This document shows, in pieces, positions 53,650 to 64,000 of a stretch of DNA of 64,000 nucleotides; position 1 is the stretch's first letter; each line of letters opens with the position of its first letter. Under the pieces are notes generated by a model, which searched no databases, was not told where the DNA came from, and saw only the letters and a program-made list of their open reading frames with translations. The position numbers and the translations under genes were made by a program. Where the stretch lies: assembly GCA_028023455.1 (NCBI GenBank), contig JAQFVV010006271.1, positions 1,367,795-1,431,794 of the forward strand, in the 5' to 3' direction. Source of the DNA: Epiperipatus broadwayi (taxonomy: Eukaryota; Onychophora; Udeonychophora; Euonychophora; Peripatidae).

Positions 53650-56012
53650 AATTTTTCAGAATGTCAGAACTTTGACTAGAATGAATGAAATTTTATCAAT
53701 AGATAAATTGGCAGTCTACTTTTGTGGAGTAGGTTTCTGTCTGCGTAAATAGATTTTTTTTAAAAAAAGACTGATATAAGTGATTTTCTAAAACATTCTT
53801 TAGTTTAATTTTTTAGCAAAGAAAATAATTTTCTGTATATACATTAAATATATATGTGAATGTATACATTTATTTACATGTAATAAGATAAAATAAATAT
53901 AATAAATAAAATAAAAAATCCTTGAATAAAATCTAGTTATTTAAAATACCAACATATAAAAAAAATAAATAATAGTTATAACCAGTTTATGGCATGTACA
54001 CAATAGTTAATTTTTTTTAATTAAAAAAAAAAAATCTTACTAAAGTCACATAATATTAACATCTCTATGTGAATGGTCAACATTTCATAATTTATGTTTA
54101 TTGACACAATTGTTTATTAAATAAATTGTTTGTTGTATTTATAAATATTACTTTTTGATTTTTTTTTTTTTTAATTTCTTTCCATGTGTAAAATATAAAT
54201 ATCAACAAAGCAAAAACTTGTATTACAAATAACTGAATGTTCATGGAAAAAATGTTGCTGTCAAAAGCAACATTATATTGTATATAAAGTGGGATGCTGG
54301 GGCAGATTCAAATATGTTGGTAAGTCAAATGTGCATTGAAAATGAGAAGTTTATGAACATGACTTTTAATATAATAACTTGTGATGTTCTGTGGATATAG
54401 ATTTAAATCTGTATTTGCAGAATGCTCAGTTATTTGTAATTGATGTTTTTGCTTTGGCAGTGTTTTTATTTTACTTGTGAAAATGATTTGAAAAAAAAAT
54501 CAAGAGGCTTATATTATAAATATAGTAGACAACTTTTTAATTAAACAGTGTAATTGTATTATTATGCATAAATTATGGAAAGTTGGTCATTCATGTAGGA
54601 ATGATGATGTTATTTGATTTGAATAATTTTTTTTAATTTATACTATTAACCAAAAGACTGTTTCTTATGAAGCTCCTCGTAGACATCTGATGTCACTCTA
54701 ACTCTGCCAGTTCTGATGCTAAAAAAATTCGTTTGATAGGTTTTGAATAGGTTTTTAAAAGTTCTGTAAGATGGTGACCTCTTCCGATTTATTTTACAAG
54801 TAAAAAATAAAAAAAAACGCATTTAAACCTAAACAAAGAAAGAACATGAGTTTTGATTGGTTCTTAGCATGCTCTCAGCCGAAAAAGACATTCTGATTGG
54901 CTGGAAAGAACAAAGAAACCACCTGATCAAAGAAAATAAAGAAAAACGCTGAGATTTTCATTTCGAATGCAATTTTAAGTATTAAAAAAATATAATTTCA
55001 GAAATTAAACTAGTTTTTTAAAAAAAAAACTAAAAAAACAAAATTATTTTCGAAAAATATTGAAGATTTTAGTAAAAATATTAAAGAAATATTTAAAAGA
55101 AATATTTACTTTTCTATAACGTAAAAGTCGACCTTTTTGTTTATATTATAGCTTTTATGTTGCCGAAATTGAATATTTTAGAATAAATAAATAGCAATTT
55201 ATTTTTGAAAGAACTTTCGTTCTCTTCATAACCTGAAAAATTAGTAATATACTTTTTATAAACGTATCTGAGTTGAATTTAATATTATAGGCGAATATGT
55301 TTTAACAATAGGCTTTGTCTTCAGTTTGTGAGTTGGCCAATTAAAAGATTTGATTTTTACCTCATACAACCAATAATATAATTAGCGGTTAAAAGGTTAA
55401 ATGCTATTTTAAATGGCATACATGCCATAATCTGTTTATAGTTATTATTAATTTTTTATATATCAGTATTTTAATTATAATATGTTTTTCTTCTGAGTTT
55501 TTGTTTATATAGATGCATATATTAATAGAATACAATAAACTACTACAGTTTCAGTGTGCTACAGGTATTTAAAAATCTATCCATATAATAGTATGTCTGT
55601 AAATCATAAATTAAAATATCTCATACTCAAGCAATTTATCCAAAAAATGGACCAACATCTGAGAAATCTAAAAATTAAATTTGCATTTTTCACTCTCTAC
55701 TGAGAAATGTTGCTAACATTTTTTTATATCCTTAAAATTCATGTATATTTAATTTCTAATATTTTAATTTCAAAAAAATTAAAAAAATGTCATGTAATGA
55801 AATGAGCAGCAATTTCAAAGTAACTGAAAACACACATTGATGCCTAGTCATTGTATATTTGGCAATCTCAAACTTTGTGACATTACTTTGAAAAAATATT
55901 ATGATTATTTTTGTATTGTAATTGTGTAATAATTATATATTATTACACATTTATTTTTATAGAAATGTTTTATTTTTAAATATAAAAGAATATATTCTTC
56001 TGAATATTGTTA
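53650..56012. other. AT-rich DNA, no gene established
   Basis: Positions 54660-54915 are less AT-rich and hold two GATTGG (inverted CCAAT) motifs at about 54857 and 54895. No TATA box, exon or coding frame could be tied to them, so a promoter is not claimed. Confidence 0.45.
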
Positions 56013-56020
56013 CCATAGAG

Positions 56021-56333
56021 CAGGGAACCCCAACCCTATGCCCATGGGCACCATGGCACCCACAGACCATTTTACATGTGCCCACTGCAAACATGACAAA
56101 AAATTATTTATCTGATACAAATAAATTTAATTTTTAAAATTTCTTATAAATTATTGTATTATATTGTAATCAAATGTTAAAATTTTATTTTTGAAATAAA
56201 TATTTTTTTGTCCATTATGTGTATTATTAACAACATCCAACTATAAATTTACATTGAAAAAATAAATGGTGCCTGCCACCTAGTCAGTATTATAGAATGT
56301 GCTCTTAATTGCAAAAAAGGTTGGGGACCACTG
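56021..56333. mobile_element. hAT-type MITE, 313 bp
   Basis: Termini are CAGGGAACCCCAACC and GGTTGGGGACCACTG, imperfect inverted repeats of the CAGNGNNCCCCAACC type common in animal hAT elements. Flanks are CCATAGAG (56013-56020) and CCATAAAG (56334-56341), an 8-bp target duplication with one difference, as expected for hAT. The ends are GC-richer (CCCATGGGCACCATGGCACC region) and the core is AT-rich. No transposase; it needs an autonomous hAT in trans. Confidence 0.88.
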
Positions 56334-56341
56334 CCATAAAG

Positions 56342-57475
56342 GTTATGATTGCAGGAATTATAACTGTTTAAAAATAATATGAATTCACAGATTGTTATAA
56401 TATTTAGAGATATAAAAATTACAAAAAATATTAAAAATTTTAAAGCATAAATTGATACATTTAGTAGATATTAAAAATAATTTATTTAGATTTTTAAAAC
56501 AAACATCAAACAAAGAAGATTTCATTCATTTTGAAAATTGAATTGGCTTCACCTGAAATTTGATGGCGTGACAGTGATTTGTTTTTATTAAAATCTAATT
56601 TCCAAATTAATTCTGAAAAACAAATGAGATTTTTTAAAATTTATTTAACTTCTAAACAAAAATATCTATTGAATAAGGTCAAATTTATTATATTCTGATA
56701 AATAATAATGGTTTAATAGTAAAATGAAACTTGAAAGCTTAAATCTAATGAGAACTTAGAAATCTGTCAAACTGGAGGATTAATATAATCCTAATAAAAT
56801 AAATAGCAAAAATAAAAACTTTTTATATAATATTAGAAATATATTAGGAGGAATATTATTTAAATTGAATGAGAGTGAAGATCTCTCCAACTGCCTCATA
56901 AATAATTTTAAAATCTGGCTGAAATTTGTATGACTATTTATATCTATTATATAAATTTGGGAGATTTTAATGTTGTTTTTGTAGTAGTTAGAGAAAATTA
57001 TCATCTTTATATTCTATGGATACATGCATTTCAACACTAATTTCTTTCATTAGTTGCCCTGAAAGATTGCCAATAATTCATGAAAATATAACTATCACTT
57101 ATCTTACTCTGTTATCTGACTTGGAATAGGTTTACATATAGAAAATGACCAGAGCACAAAATGCTGATGCTTTGAAAACAATTCGATCAACATTACAGTA
57201 TTAATATAAAATAAGCTGTTATTTTACATGCAGGAATTACTCATGATTTTTTAAAGCATATCGTAAAGTTATTCTGCACAGTGATCTTTCATTTGCTTCA
57301 TCTAATATGCCAACCATACAAATTGTATTATGCATAATGACTTAAACTAATATCTCTCCAGATTCACACACACATATATATAATATTTTTAAATTTCAAC
57401 TTTTTTAATACTGTTATTCCAGTATAATGTAAAAAATATCTATAAAAAATGTTAGTGTTTATTTCTACTTTTCCT
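56342..57475. other. AT-rich DNA, no gene found
   Basis: No recognisable coding sequence. The end from about 57370 may be the tail of the inverted Penelope-like copy that follows, since its minus strand runs on from that copy into an AT-rich (TA)n tract. Confidence 0.5.
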
Positions 57476-57479
57476 TTCA

Positions 57480-57762
57480 ACTTTATATATATATATTTAT
57501 ATAAAATAACAGTAAATGCAATATTATAGTTTAAATTCTTTTGTAGCACTTTTGATTACATGGTAATCCTTATCAGCTTTAACTGAATTTCAAATTTTTT
57601 AAACTTAATGTTATGTATATTTCCATAAGCTGTGTATGGCTGTATTTACAAATTGCCTATTAATAACATCATCCTTATATTTATCAATCAAAATTGCCTC
57701 TTTAATTTTCCTCTTTTTATGATTTTTTCTTCCATTAATATTTTTATTTCATGACTATTACC
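57480..57762 (-). repeat. Inverted 3'-terminal partial copy of the Penelope-like element
   Basis: The minus strand repeats the end of the element at 58118-58370, from AATGAAATAAAAATATTAATGG through CATAAAAAGAGGAAAATTAAA, ACACAGCTTATGG and TTAAACTATAATATTGC. Identity is high, with scattered substitutions and small indels. It encodes the same C-terminal part of the endonuclease domain but has no open frame of its own. It abuts the forward copy directly. Confidence 0.82.
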
Positions 57763-58343
57763 TTAGATAAAAAAAAATGGACATCTATGCCATTTATAAA
57801 TAACATGCAATCTATATTAATTAAGAATATATTTAAAGAAAAATATAATATTTTATTTTGTGTTCCACTGAATGTTAATTGCTTGATTAATAATTCTAAG
57901 AGTATAATTCCTAAATTGCAAAGAAGTAATATAATTATCAGATTTCATGTGGATGTCAGAAATTATATATCAGTGAATCGAGATGCTCTGCAAAAGAAAG
58001 ATTGAAAGAGCATCAATTATTATATAATCAAATTAAAAATAATGTAAATAGTCAATTTAATACAGCTTCGTTATTCTTTGACTATGAAAAAACTTGTAAT
58101 TATAGGTTTACATTTAATAGTAATGAAATAAAAATATTAATGGAAGGAAGAAATCATAAAAAGAGGAAAATTAAAGAGGTAATTTTGATTGATAAATATA
58201 AGGATGATGTTATTAATAGGCAAGTTGCAAATATGGCATACACAGCTTATGGAATAATACATAACATTAAGTTTAAAAATTCAGTTAAAGCTGATGAGGA
58301 TTACCACGTAATCGAAAGCTCTACAAAAGAAATTAAACTATAA
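57763..58343 (+). pseudogene. Penelope-like retroelement: RT-EN linker and GIY-YIG endonuclease, 5'-truncated and frameshifted
   Basis: The first frame (to about 57940) encodes PFINNMQSILIKNIF...PLNVNCLINNSK...IPKLQRS, which matches the linker between reverse transcriptase and endonuclease in Penelope-like elements. After a frame change near 57940 the domain continues as SCGCQKLYISES, the LYIGET-type half of GIY-YIG, then RLKEHQ with the conserved R...EH, and on through the frame at 58002-58343 (FTFNSNEIKILMEGRNHKKR...EVILI). In family members the last part reads FDF..xKILxxExNYxxRxxxE, and the E is present here. The reverse transcriptase itself is missing, so the copy is 5'-truncated, as is common for these elements. 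The glycine of YIG is a serine here. LTR element B begins 36 bp after the stop, in the AT-rich tail. Confidence 0.82.
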
Positions 58344-58378
58344 TATTGCATTTACTGTTAATTTATATATATATATAT

Positions 58379-60332
58379 TGTGAGAGTACCATATGAGCCT
58401 CACCTAAAACAATTTATGTTTCTTTGTGAATTTTACTGTGCCTATATCGAATCAACAGATATAAATAACTTACACCTATCTTAAGCTTTTCATGTATCAG
58501 CTATATATATATAAACTAGTTAGTATTAAAAGAATAATTCTAAAAATGAATAATTCTGGTTTATTTATACACACACATAAATAAAATGTTTCTAACTAAT
58601 AGTATTTTTTTTTGTTAATATAAAACTTGACATTTGACAAAACCTTAAGTCAACATTGCATTTTTATCAGATGAAACAAAGGAAATAAACGTTTGGGGTT
58701 CATTACAAATTGTATATTTTAAACAATAGAGCATGAGCATGATTATGTGATATGCTTGCTGAAATTAATCCAGTATAAAAACGAACTAATATTGTTATAA
58801 CAATAATCTTCTATTTAGTTATCAAGGCAAGAACTATGTTTGTAAATTTAAATGTGTTCGAATTTAGAACACATTTAAGAAAAATTAAAAAAAAAGAAGA
58901 TTCAATATTTTTAAAACTTGCTTCAAGTAATTAATTTACTGCTTTTGAATATTATAAAGAACTATAAAAAAATAATCAGTGAATTTAACAAGGTTGCAAA
59001 AGTTATCAACATCTTCGAAATGAGCTTTCAAAATATAAATTTAAGAAGACAAAAATTTATAAAGATGTTCTGTGGCTAAATAATTTATGCCAGAGATTTC
59101 TATTGATGTTTTAAAGCCGAATATGTAAATTTATTCCTACTTAATCAATGCCTAAAATATAATCGCCGTAATTCTCATTTAAAAATCTGCTTTAATATTG
59201 GAGTATTATATTGAAGAAGATGTTAAATATTTTACTACATAAATATTTAAAGAATGAATATCTGGATTGCCTCTTCGAAGGATGATCAATGAACTTTATG
59301 TTTCAACATTCATCATCGTTTTATTTCGTCTAAGGAGGGATATAAAACCGTATTCTTTCTCGTCTTGGATTACTTCATAGTATAATTTAAAAACTTTTAA
59401 ACTTTATTTCCTTTGTGGATAATTATATTTACTTAGAAAAATTACTTCGTATATTAAAGTGGGGAACTGATAAGATGAACACTTTATTTTTTTTATTTTA
59501 TTTAATAAAATTTAGATATTGATGTTTTGATATATACTCTGATGGAAATGACAGCTGACTAAGGTAAATGTTTGTAAATTATTTCAATTTGGAAGTACAT
59601 TTTATTATATTCCAAATTGAATCTTACATGACAATTAACATAATATATTTTTAAACATACATAACTAATATCAAAATACATTCTATTATTAATCTAGTGT
59701 GAATGGATGTTATCGTATATAAACATACAACACACACTGAATTATTTTAATGACACAATAGGTAGATTTATAATGTGTCATGTGTATTTATTATACGCAT
59801 GATTTTAAATTATATATATATATGTAAATTATTACATTATTTTTTTTTTTTTATATTAAATAATTTATTAGTGTATATAAGCACAGATTATAATTCTAAA
59901 TTTTAATGTTTTTATGTGATAATATTTTGTTTTTTATTACTGATTAAAATGTGTTAAACTTGATTTCAAAATTAAACAGGTCTCGTTTGTTTATTTTATT
60001 TAGTTGTTTTATAAAACCAATATTTATAAATATACATACTCATGCATATATATGTTGAATCAACTTAGTGATTTAATATTTATAAAGAAGTTATATATAG
60101 CTTATATTAAATTTATTATTACTATGGGATATTTGTGGAAATGCCTGAAGAGAGTCGATTGCAAATTTCTACTCTGAGCTCGAATTCCGAGAGTAACGAG
60201 GTTATTAATAAAGGAGTGAATTGGATTATATTTTAAATAACATCATCCATGGCATTCTATAAGAAGACTCAAAGTCCGACCATAGTTAGATGCGACTTCC
60301 TCGAGTCCTGAAAAGGATTGTCCCGTTATACA
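58379..60332 (+). repeat. Element B 5' LTR
   Basis: This is 1954 bp with TG...CA ends. It contains a TATAAAA at 59341-59347 in a GC-richer context and an AATAAA at 59504-59509. It carries no coding frame. Confidence 0.92.
59341..59347 (+). promoter_or_regulatory. Candidate TATA box of element B
   Basis: TATAAAA preceded by AAGGAGGGA and followed by CCGTATTC. It is located within the LTR and about 160 bp before AATAAA (59504-59509), a typical promoter to poly(A)-signal layout for an LTR R region. Confidence 0.6.
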
Positions 60333-60350
60333 TGGCACCCAACGTGGGGC
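60333..60350 (+). promoter_or_regulatory. Primer-binding site, tRNA-Lys type
   Basis: TGGCACCCAACGTGGGGC follows the LTR directly. The known primer site complementary to tRNA-Lys(1,2) of several retroviruses reads TGGCGCCCAACGTGGGGC, so this differs at one base. It fixes both the strand and the LTR edge. Confidence 0.9.
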
Positions 60351-60683
60351 ATGAAACAGTAGTTTTCCATTGGTTAAGTACATAGTTTAAAAAAATAAAT
60401 AAATATATGAGTATGTTTTGAGTTGGTAAAAACACTGAATAATAAATAATAGAGACCTTGAAATAAAATAAACCATAGCAAACAGATAAATCAGTCGCTT
60501 TAAAATAAATAAATACGATTATATTTTGGGCATTAATATATATTATAATAACATCTTATAAAAGTAGGAAAAATAGAATTGCATGTAGGGTCATAAGCAC
60601 AGCATGAAATCTTATGGCATATATTAAAGTATAACTTTGAAAAGAAAGTAATTTATACATATTACATTAGAAATTTTTAGTTA

Positions 60684-61421
60684 ATGATAACTAGAAGTCG
60701 GAAAAAGCTAAAGATAATGGAAGTAAAAAGTTTAGAAGAATCTTTAAGCAATAAAGATAGTGAAATAGAAATTACTTCAATTAGTGATGAACAGGGGTCT
60801 TTACAAGACTTAATGTCTGAGGGGTCTGTAGAAGAAGTTGAACATCCTTCACAAGTTCATATGACAGATCAAATATTACCCCAAACACAAAAGGTAACTG
60901 AAGCTATAATAGTACAGCCTCAAGGACGTGATAATTATATGGCTCAATTGGTTTGAATGATAATGGATATGAAAGCTGATATGGTCACCAAAGCTGATAT
61001 GAATAATATGGCAACAAAAGCTGATATAAATAATATAAAAGCTGATATGAATAATATAAATGCTGATATAAATAAAATGAATGCTGATATGAAGGGAAAA
61101 ATGGCTAGAATGAATGATAATATGGTAACTAAAGTTGATATGGATAATATGGAAAATAAATTAAAAGAAGACATAATTTCTATAAAAGAAGAGTTAAAGA
61201 AAGATATTGATAATGTTAAAGAAAAGATGCAAGTAGAAATCAAAGTTGTTGTTGAAAAGAAACAAACTGCCAATGAAGTAGAAAGACTTCATGACACAAA
61301 AGCATCAACAATATCGATGGAAATTCAATGCCAAGAATCCAAAACTTACCCTATGCATGAGATATGTGAATATAATGATAGCATCCAGAACAAATCACTT
61401 TTAGTTCAAATGAATATTTGA
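60684..61421 (+). pseudogene. Gag-like coiled-coil protein of element B, with one in-frame TGA
   Basis: Two frames, 60684-60956 and 60957-61421, are in the same phase and separated only by a TGA at 60954-60956, giving about 245 codons in total. The first part is acidic and serine-rich. After the TGA comes a run of 7-residue units of the type KADMNNI / NADINKM (about 60970-61150) and a charged helix (LKEDIISIKEELKKDIDNVKEK), together a long predicted coiled coil. This resembles the N-terminal half of the element A protein in layout, not in sequence. The TGA may be a TGG-type mutation or a readthrough signal; decay is more likely because frames further on are also broken. No capsid or zinc-knuckle domain was recognised. 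The position, 330 bp after the primer site, is where gag belongs. Confidence 0.6.
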
Positions 61422-61672
61422 GAAGAAAACTGACATGACTATCATTTCCCCATACAGCAGAGCAATGAAGTAGAAGATCATTGCAGCATTACTAAAGTGC
61501 TTGAATCTGATCCAAATATCTTAGAAAAAGAGAGGATATGGATCATGTGAAATATAAATTAAATTCCGAGTCTCAGGAATTGAGAGAAACATAGTCAATT
61601 GATAATACTGAATGTCTAGATAAATTAAGATTTTGGATTTCTTGTATTAACAACAAGTTAAATCATGAACTC

Positions 61673-62119
61673 ATGAAACTTGAGATGACTCCACAATCTA
61701 AAGATATAGTAGATGAATACAACAGTGAAGTGTATTTTGAGTCATCCCACCATATTTGTGTTTACTGCCAAAGCAAAAGTAAAACATGTCATCAACAAAG
61801 TGTTGATAAATTGTATGACAACCATCTGATAAGATCATTATCAATGATAATATTTAATGGAAAAGAAGGTTGTCTTAATAAAATGTTTAATTTAGAAGAT
61901 ATGAATGAAGGCAATAGATTTAATTGTCTTAAGTGTAAATTATGGTGTATGAAGGATCACCATAATCCTGAAGATAAACAAAGTATAAAAAGTCTTCAGC
62001 CAATAATAAAAATATTTATAATACTATCTAAGAGACAGAAAGGTTCACAATTCCATAGGTTGTGTAATACTTATGAAGGTCCCTTCACATTCATTGAACA
62101 TGTTAATGGATGTGCTTAA
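61673..62119 (+). pseudogene. Unidentified Cys/His-rich segment plus integrase-tail remnant
   Basis: The frame is open from about 61595 and its first ATG is not decisive. Residues 25-45 have HHICVYCQSKSKTCHQQ and residues about 82-96 have FNCLKCKLWCMKDHH, cysteine and histidine clusters that may bind zinc but match no family I can name. Residues about 118-148 (RQKGSQFHRLCNTYEGPFTFIEHVN) resemble the YEGPYxxxE strand region of a retrotransposon integrase C-terminal domain. The stop at 62117 cuts it, and similar coding sequence seems to continue past it. It may be a fused relic of gag and pol ends. Confidence 0.45.
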
Positions 62120-62619
62120 AAAGTAAAGCACATATATAAGGAAGGACTTCACGGATTACGACTTTGGGATGTGACAATGGACTTTCGATAATGATAAAAT
62201 TCATTAGGCTGGTCTTTTAAGAGAATAAATGTATATATGTATATAAATAATTGAAATTGATATTAATAGCAATAAAAAATGTATCAAGTTAACCAAAGTA
62301 TGAAAAAAAATACAGGTTTATTAGAATACAAGTTATGGTTAGTAGATAGTAATAATGGTAGATCAATTAAGCATCATGATAATGCAATCTGATGTTGACA
62401 CCACTTATAAAATGTAAGACCATTATTATATATTTTGATATGGATATATATAAATAAGAGATTTATTTTATATAGTGTGATGCTGTTAAACTATAATAGC
62501 AATCGGTATTAAGCCAATGCACATACATTTTGTGGATATATGTATGAATACAAGAAAAGATAGTGTAAAAGTTTGTAAACAACTTGTAAAAAAAAAAGGC
62601 CAATCAAAGAAATAAAAAT

Positions 62620-62850
62620 GTGAAGACAACTTCACACAAGTTCCAAATTGGGGATCAAGTTTTTATAAAAACACCTCATATGAGTAAACCCCAAGAGAGC
62701 AAATATCAAAAGTTTTACCATCAATATGAAGGACGTTATACTATCATAAAGAAAACAGGTCCCAATGCATTCTGGATAAATATAAAAGGAGACATTAAAG
62801 GCACTTACAATGCTAGAGCTTTAAAACCCTATTTTGGTCAAATGAATTAA
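62620..62850 (+). CDS. Integrase C-terminal (SH3-like) domain remnant of element B
   Basis: A 76-codon frame whose product aligns by eye along its length with the C-terminal domain of LTR-retrotransposon integrases: FQIGDQVFIKTP (usual xxVGDxVLLRxx), KFYHQYEGRYTIIKK (KFxxxYEGPYxIxKK), GPNAFWI and GTYNARALKPYF (xxxNxxxLKPYx). This domain binds DNA or chromatin when attached to a full integrase. The catalytic core upstream is absent, and 62120-62619 holds no recognisable frame. Whether this piece is translated alone is unknown. It is the second integrase-tail-like segment in the element, after the one at about 62025-62119. Confidence 0.65.
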   Translation: MKTTSHKFQIGDQVFIKTPHMSKPQESKYQKFYHQYEGRYTIIKKTGPNAFWINIKGDIKGTYNARALKPYFGQMN

Positions 62851-63461
62851 TAATGTTTTACCACATTTTACTTATGTATAAAGTAAAATATTGAAAGAAA
62901 AGATAACTTGGAATAGGTAAGGAGAGAAAAAGTTTTCATTTTAAAGTATAAGGGTATATATATATGTATAAGGATGTATATAAGTCAAAAGAGATATTAA
63001 TTTTCTTTGATGAGGGTATGTTGAGCAATTAAAATTAATTCTTAGGATACCTGAAAACTAAAACTGTTTTAAGAGTTAATCCATGCTGAATGATGGATGT
63101 TCTTGGATTTTGGATAGTTCTCAAAAGAGTCCTTAAGTCTTAAAGAAAAGCAGGATGGAGACTACCAAACAAATATATGTGACATCTATAAAAGATGCAC
63201 ATGACAATAAATCCATCAAAGGAAAATAAATAGAAAAGGGAAGAAAAAGAAAGAACCCTATATATATAAACCTCCTTGTCCTTCTGTTTAAAGTGAATAA
63301 TATTTAATGTAGAGAAAAAGAAAGGGTTAAAAATAGAGCAAATAATAAGGGTTGATAAAAGCAGGAAAGAAAAACAAGCTCCACAACTTTATATTTAATG
63401 CATACATTGACACACATTAAGTGTCCAAATTTTAATGGTAAATATAAAATTTGAACTTTTT

Positions 63462-63473
63462 AAGGAAGGGGGT
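63462..63473 (+). promoter_or_regulatory. Polypurine tract of element B
   Basis: AAGGAAGGGGGT lies two bases before the 3' LTR start at 63476, the expected place for the plus-strand primer. Confidence 0.85.
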
Positions 63474-63475
63474 AA

Positions 63476-64000
63476 TGTGAGAGTAGCATATGAGCCTCAT
63501 CTAAAACAATTTGTGTTTCTTTGTGAATTTTACTGTGCCTATATCGAATCAACAGATATAAATAACTTACACCTATCTTAAGCTTTTCATGTATCAGCTA
63601 TATATATATAAACTAGTTAGTATTAAAAAAATAATTCTAAAAATGAATAATTCTGGTTTATTTATACACACACATAAATAAAATGTTTCTAACTAATAGT
63701 ATTTTTTTTGTTAATATAAAACTTGACATTTGACAAAACCTTAAGTCAACATTGCATTTTTATCAGATGAAACAAAGGAAATAAACATTTGGGGTTCATT
63801 ACAAATTGTATATTTTAAACAATAGAGCATGAGTGTGATTATGTGATATGCTTGCTGAAATTAATCCAGTATAAAAACGAACTAATATTGTTATAACAAT
63901 AATCTTCTATTTAGTTATCAAGGCAAGAACTACGTTTGTAAATTTAAATGTGTTTGAATTTAGAACACATTTAAGAAAAATTTTTTAAAAAAAAAATTCA
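63476..64000 (+). repeat. Element B 3' LTR, truncated by the window end
   Basis: Starts TGTGAGAGTAGCATATGAGC and follows the 5' LTR for 525 bp with about nine substitutions and a one-base indel. The remaining 1.4 kb should lie beyond the window. Confidence 0.92.

Larger units (their letters stand above)
58379..64000 (+). mobile_element. LTR retrotransposon B, non-autonomous, cut by the window end
   Basis: The LTR begins TGTGAGAGTA at 58379 and ends ...TTATACA at 60332. It is followed without a gap by a primer site (60333-60350), an internal region of 3.1 kb, a polypurine tract (63462-63473) and the start of the 3' LTR at 63476. Over the 525 bp that can be compared the LTRs differ at about nine positions plus a one-base indel, roughly 98% identical by eye. 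The internal region is too short for a full gag-pol and holds decayed Gag-like and integrase-tail frames. It lies in the (TA)-rich tail of a Penelope-like element. The target duplication cannot be checked because the far end is outside the window. Confidence 0.92.

Noticed and set aside
54830-54915. Two GATTGG motifs as CCAAT boxes of a promoter
   Set aside because: No other promoter element or gene is linked to them, and six-base matches are common.

Overview
This is an AT-rich stretch of an animal nuclear genome in which I find no host protein-coding gene, rRNA or intact tRNA. The animal assignment rests on the transposon families present: Merlin, a Penelope-like element (PLE) with a GIY-YIG domain, a hAT-type MITE, a non-LTR reverse transcriptase, and LTR retrotransposons, one with a lysine-tRNA primer site. 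Long tri- and tetranucleotide microsatellites fit the same picture. I cannot name the species. The tRNA-derived SINE typical of coleoid cephalopods was not seen. The longest open frames are transposon proteins or microsatellite translations.

Layout. 1-1.55 kb: AT-rich, no gene. 1.55-2.33 kb (-): broken Merlin transposase. 2.7-3.1 kb (-): decayed LINE reverse transcriptase. 3.35-3.52 kb: palindromic repeat with pol III B-box-like ends. 3.8-5.0 kb: old long inverted repeat. 8.3-15.0 kb: tandem duplications and four large microsatellite arrays. 16.54-29.05 kb: a young, complete LTR retrotransposon (element A) with LTRs of about 2.1 kb, a TTAT target duplication, minus-strand promoters and one intact 299-codon frame that joins a coiled-coil Gag-like part to an integrase C-terminal part. 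Inside A, at 22.006-26.431 kb, lies a 4.4-kb foldback element with arms of about 2 kb and a perfect 9-bp target duplication. 29-51 kb: mostly anonymous AT-rich DNA with MITE-like palindromes, a second long inverted repeat (37.9-39.6 kb) and an unassigned GC-richer island (45.2-45.6 kb). 51.7-53.6 kb: inverted and tandem repeat cluster holding a 735-bp insertion made of two interlocked inverted repeats. 56.0-56.3 kb: hAT-type MITE. 57.5-58.37 kb: PLE 3' end joined head-to-head to an inverted partial copy. 58.379 kb to the window end: a second LTR retrotransposon (element B), plus strand, with primer site, polypurine tract and decayed Gag-like and integrase-tail frames. Its 3' LTR runs off the window.

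How the parts relate. The window is a nest of mobile DNA. Elements A and B both keep control signals (LTR, TATA box, poly(A) signal; B also has a clear primer site and polypurine tract), a coiled-coil Gag-like frame and an integrase tail. Both lack recognisable protease, reverse transcriptase, RNase H and catalytic integrase, so both look non-autonomous. The foldback entered A, and B appears to have entered the AT-rich tail of the PLE. The most striking object is the large foldback at 22-26.4 kb. Long inverted repeats recur across the window at several ages. All identity statements are by-eye comparisons.
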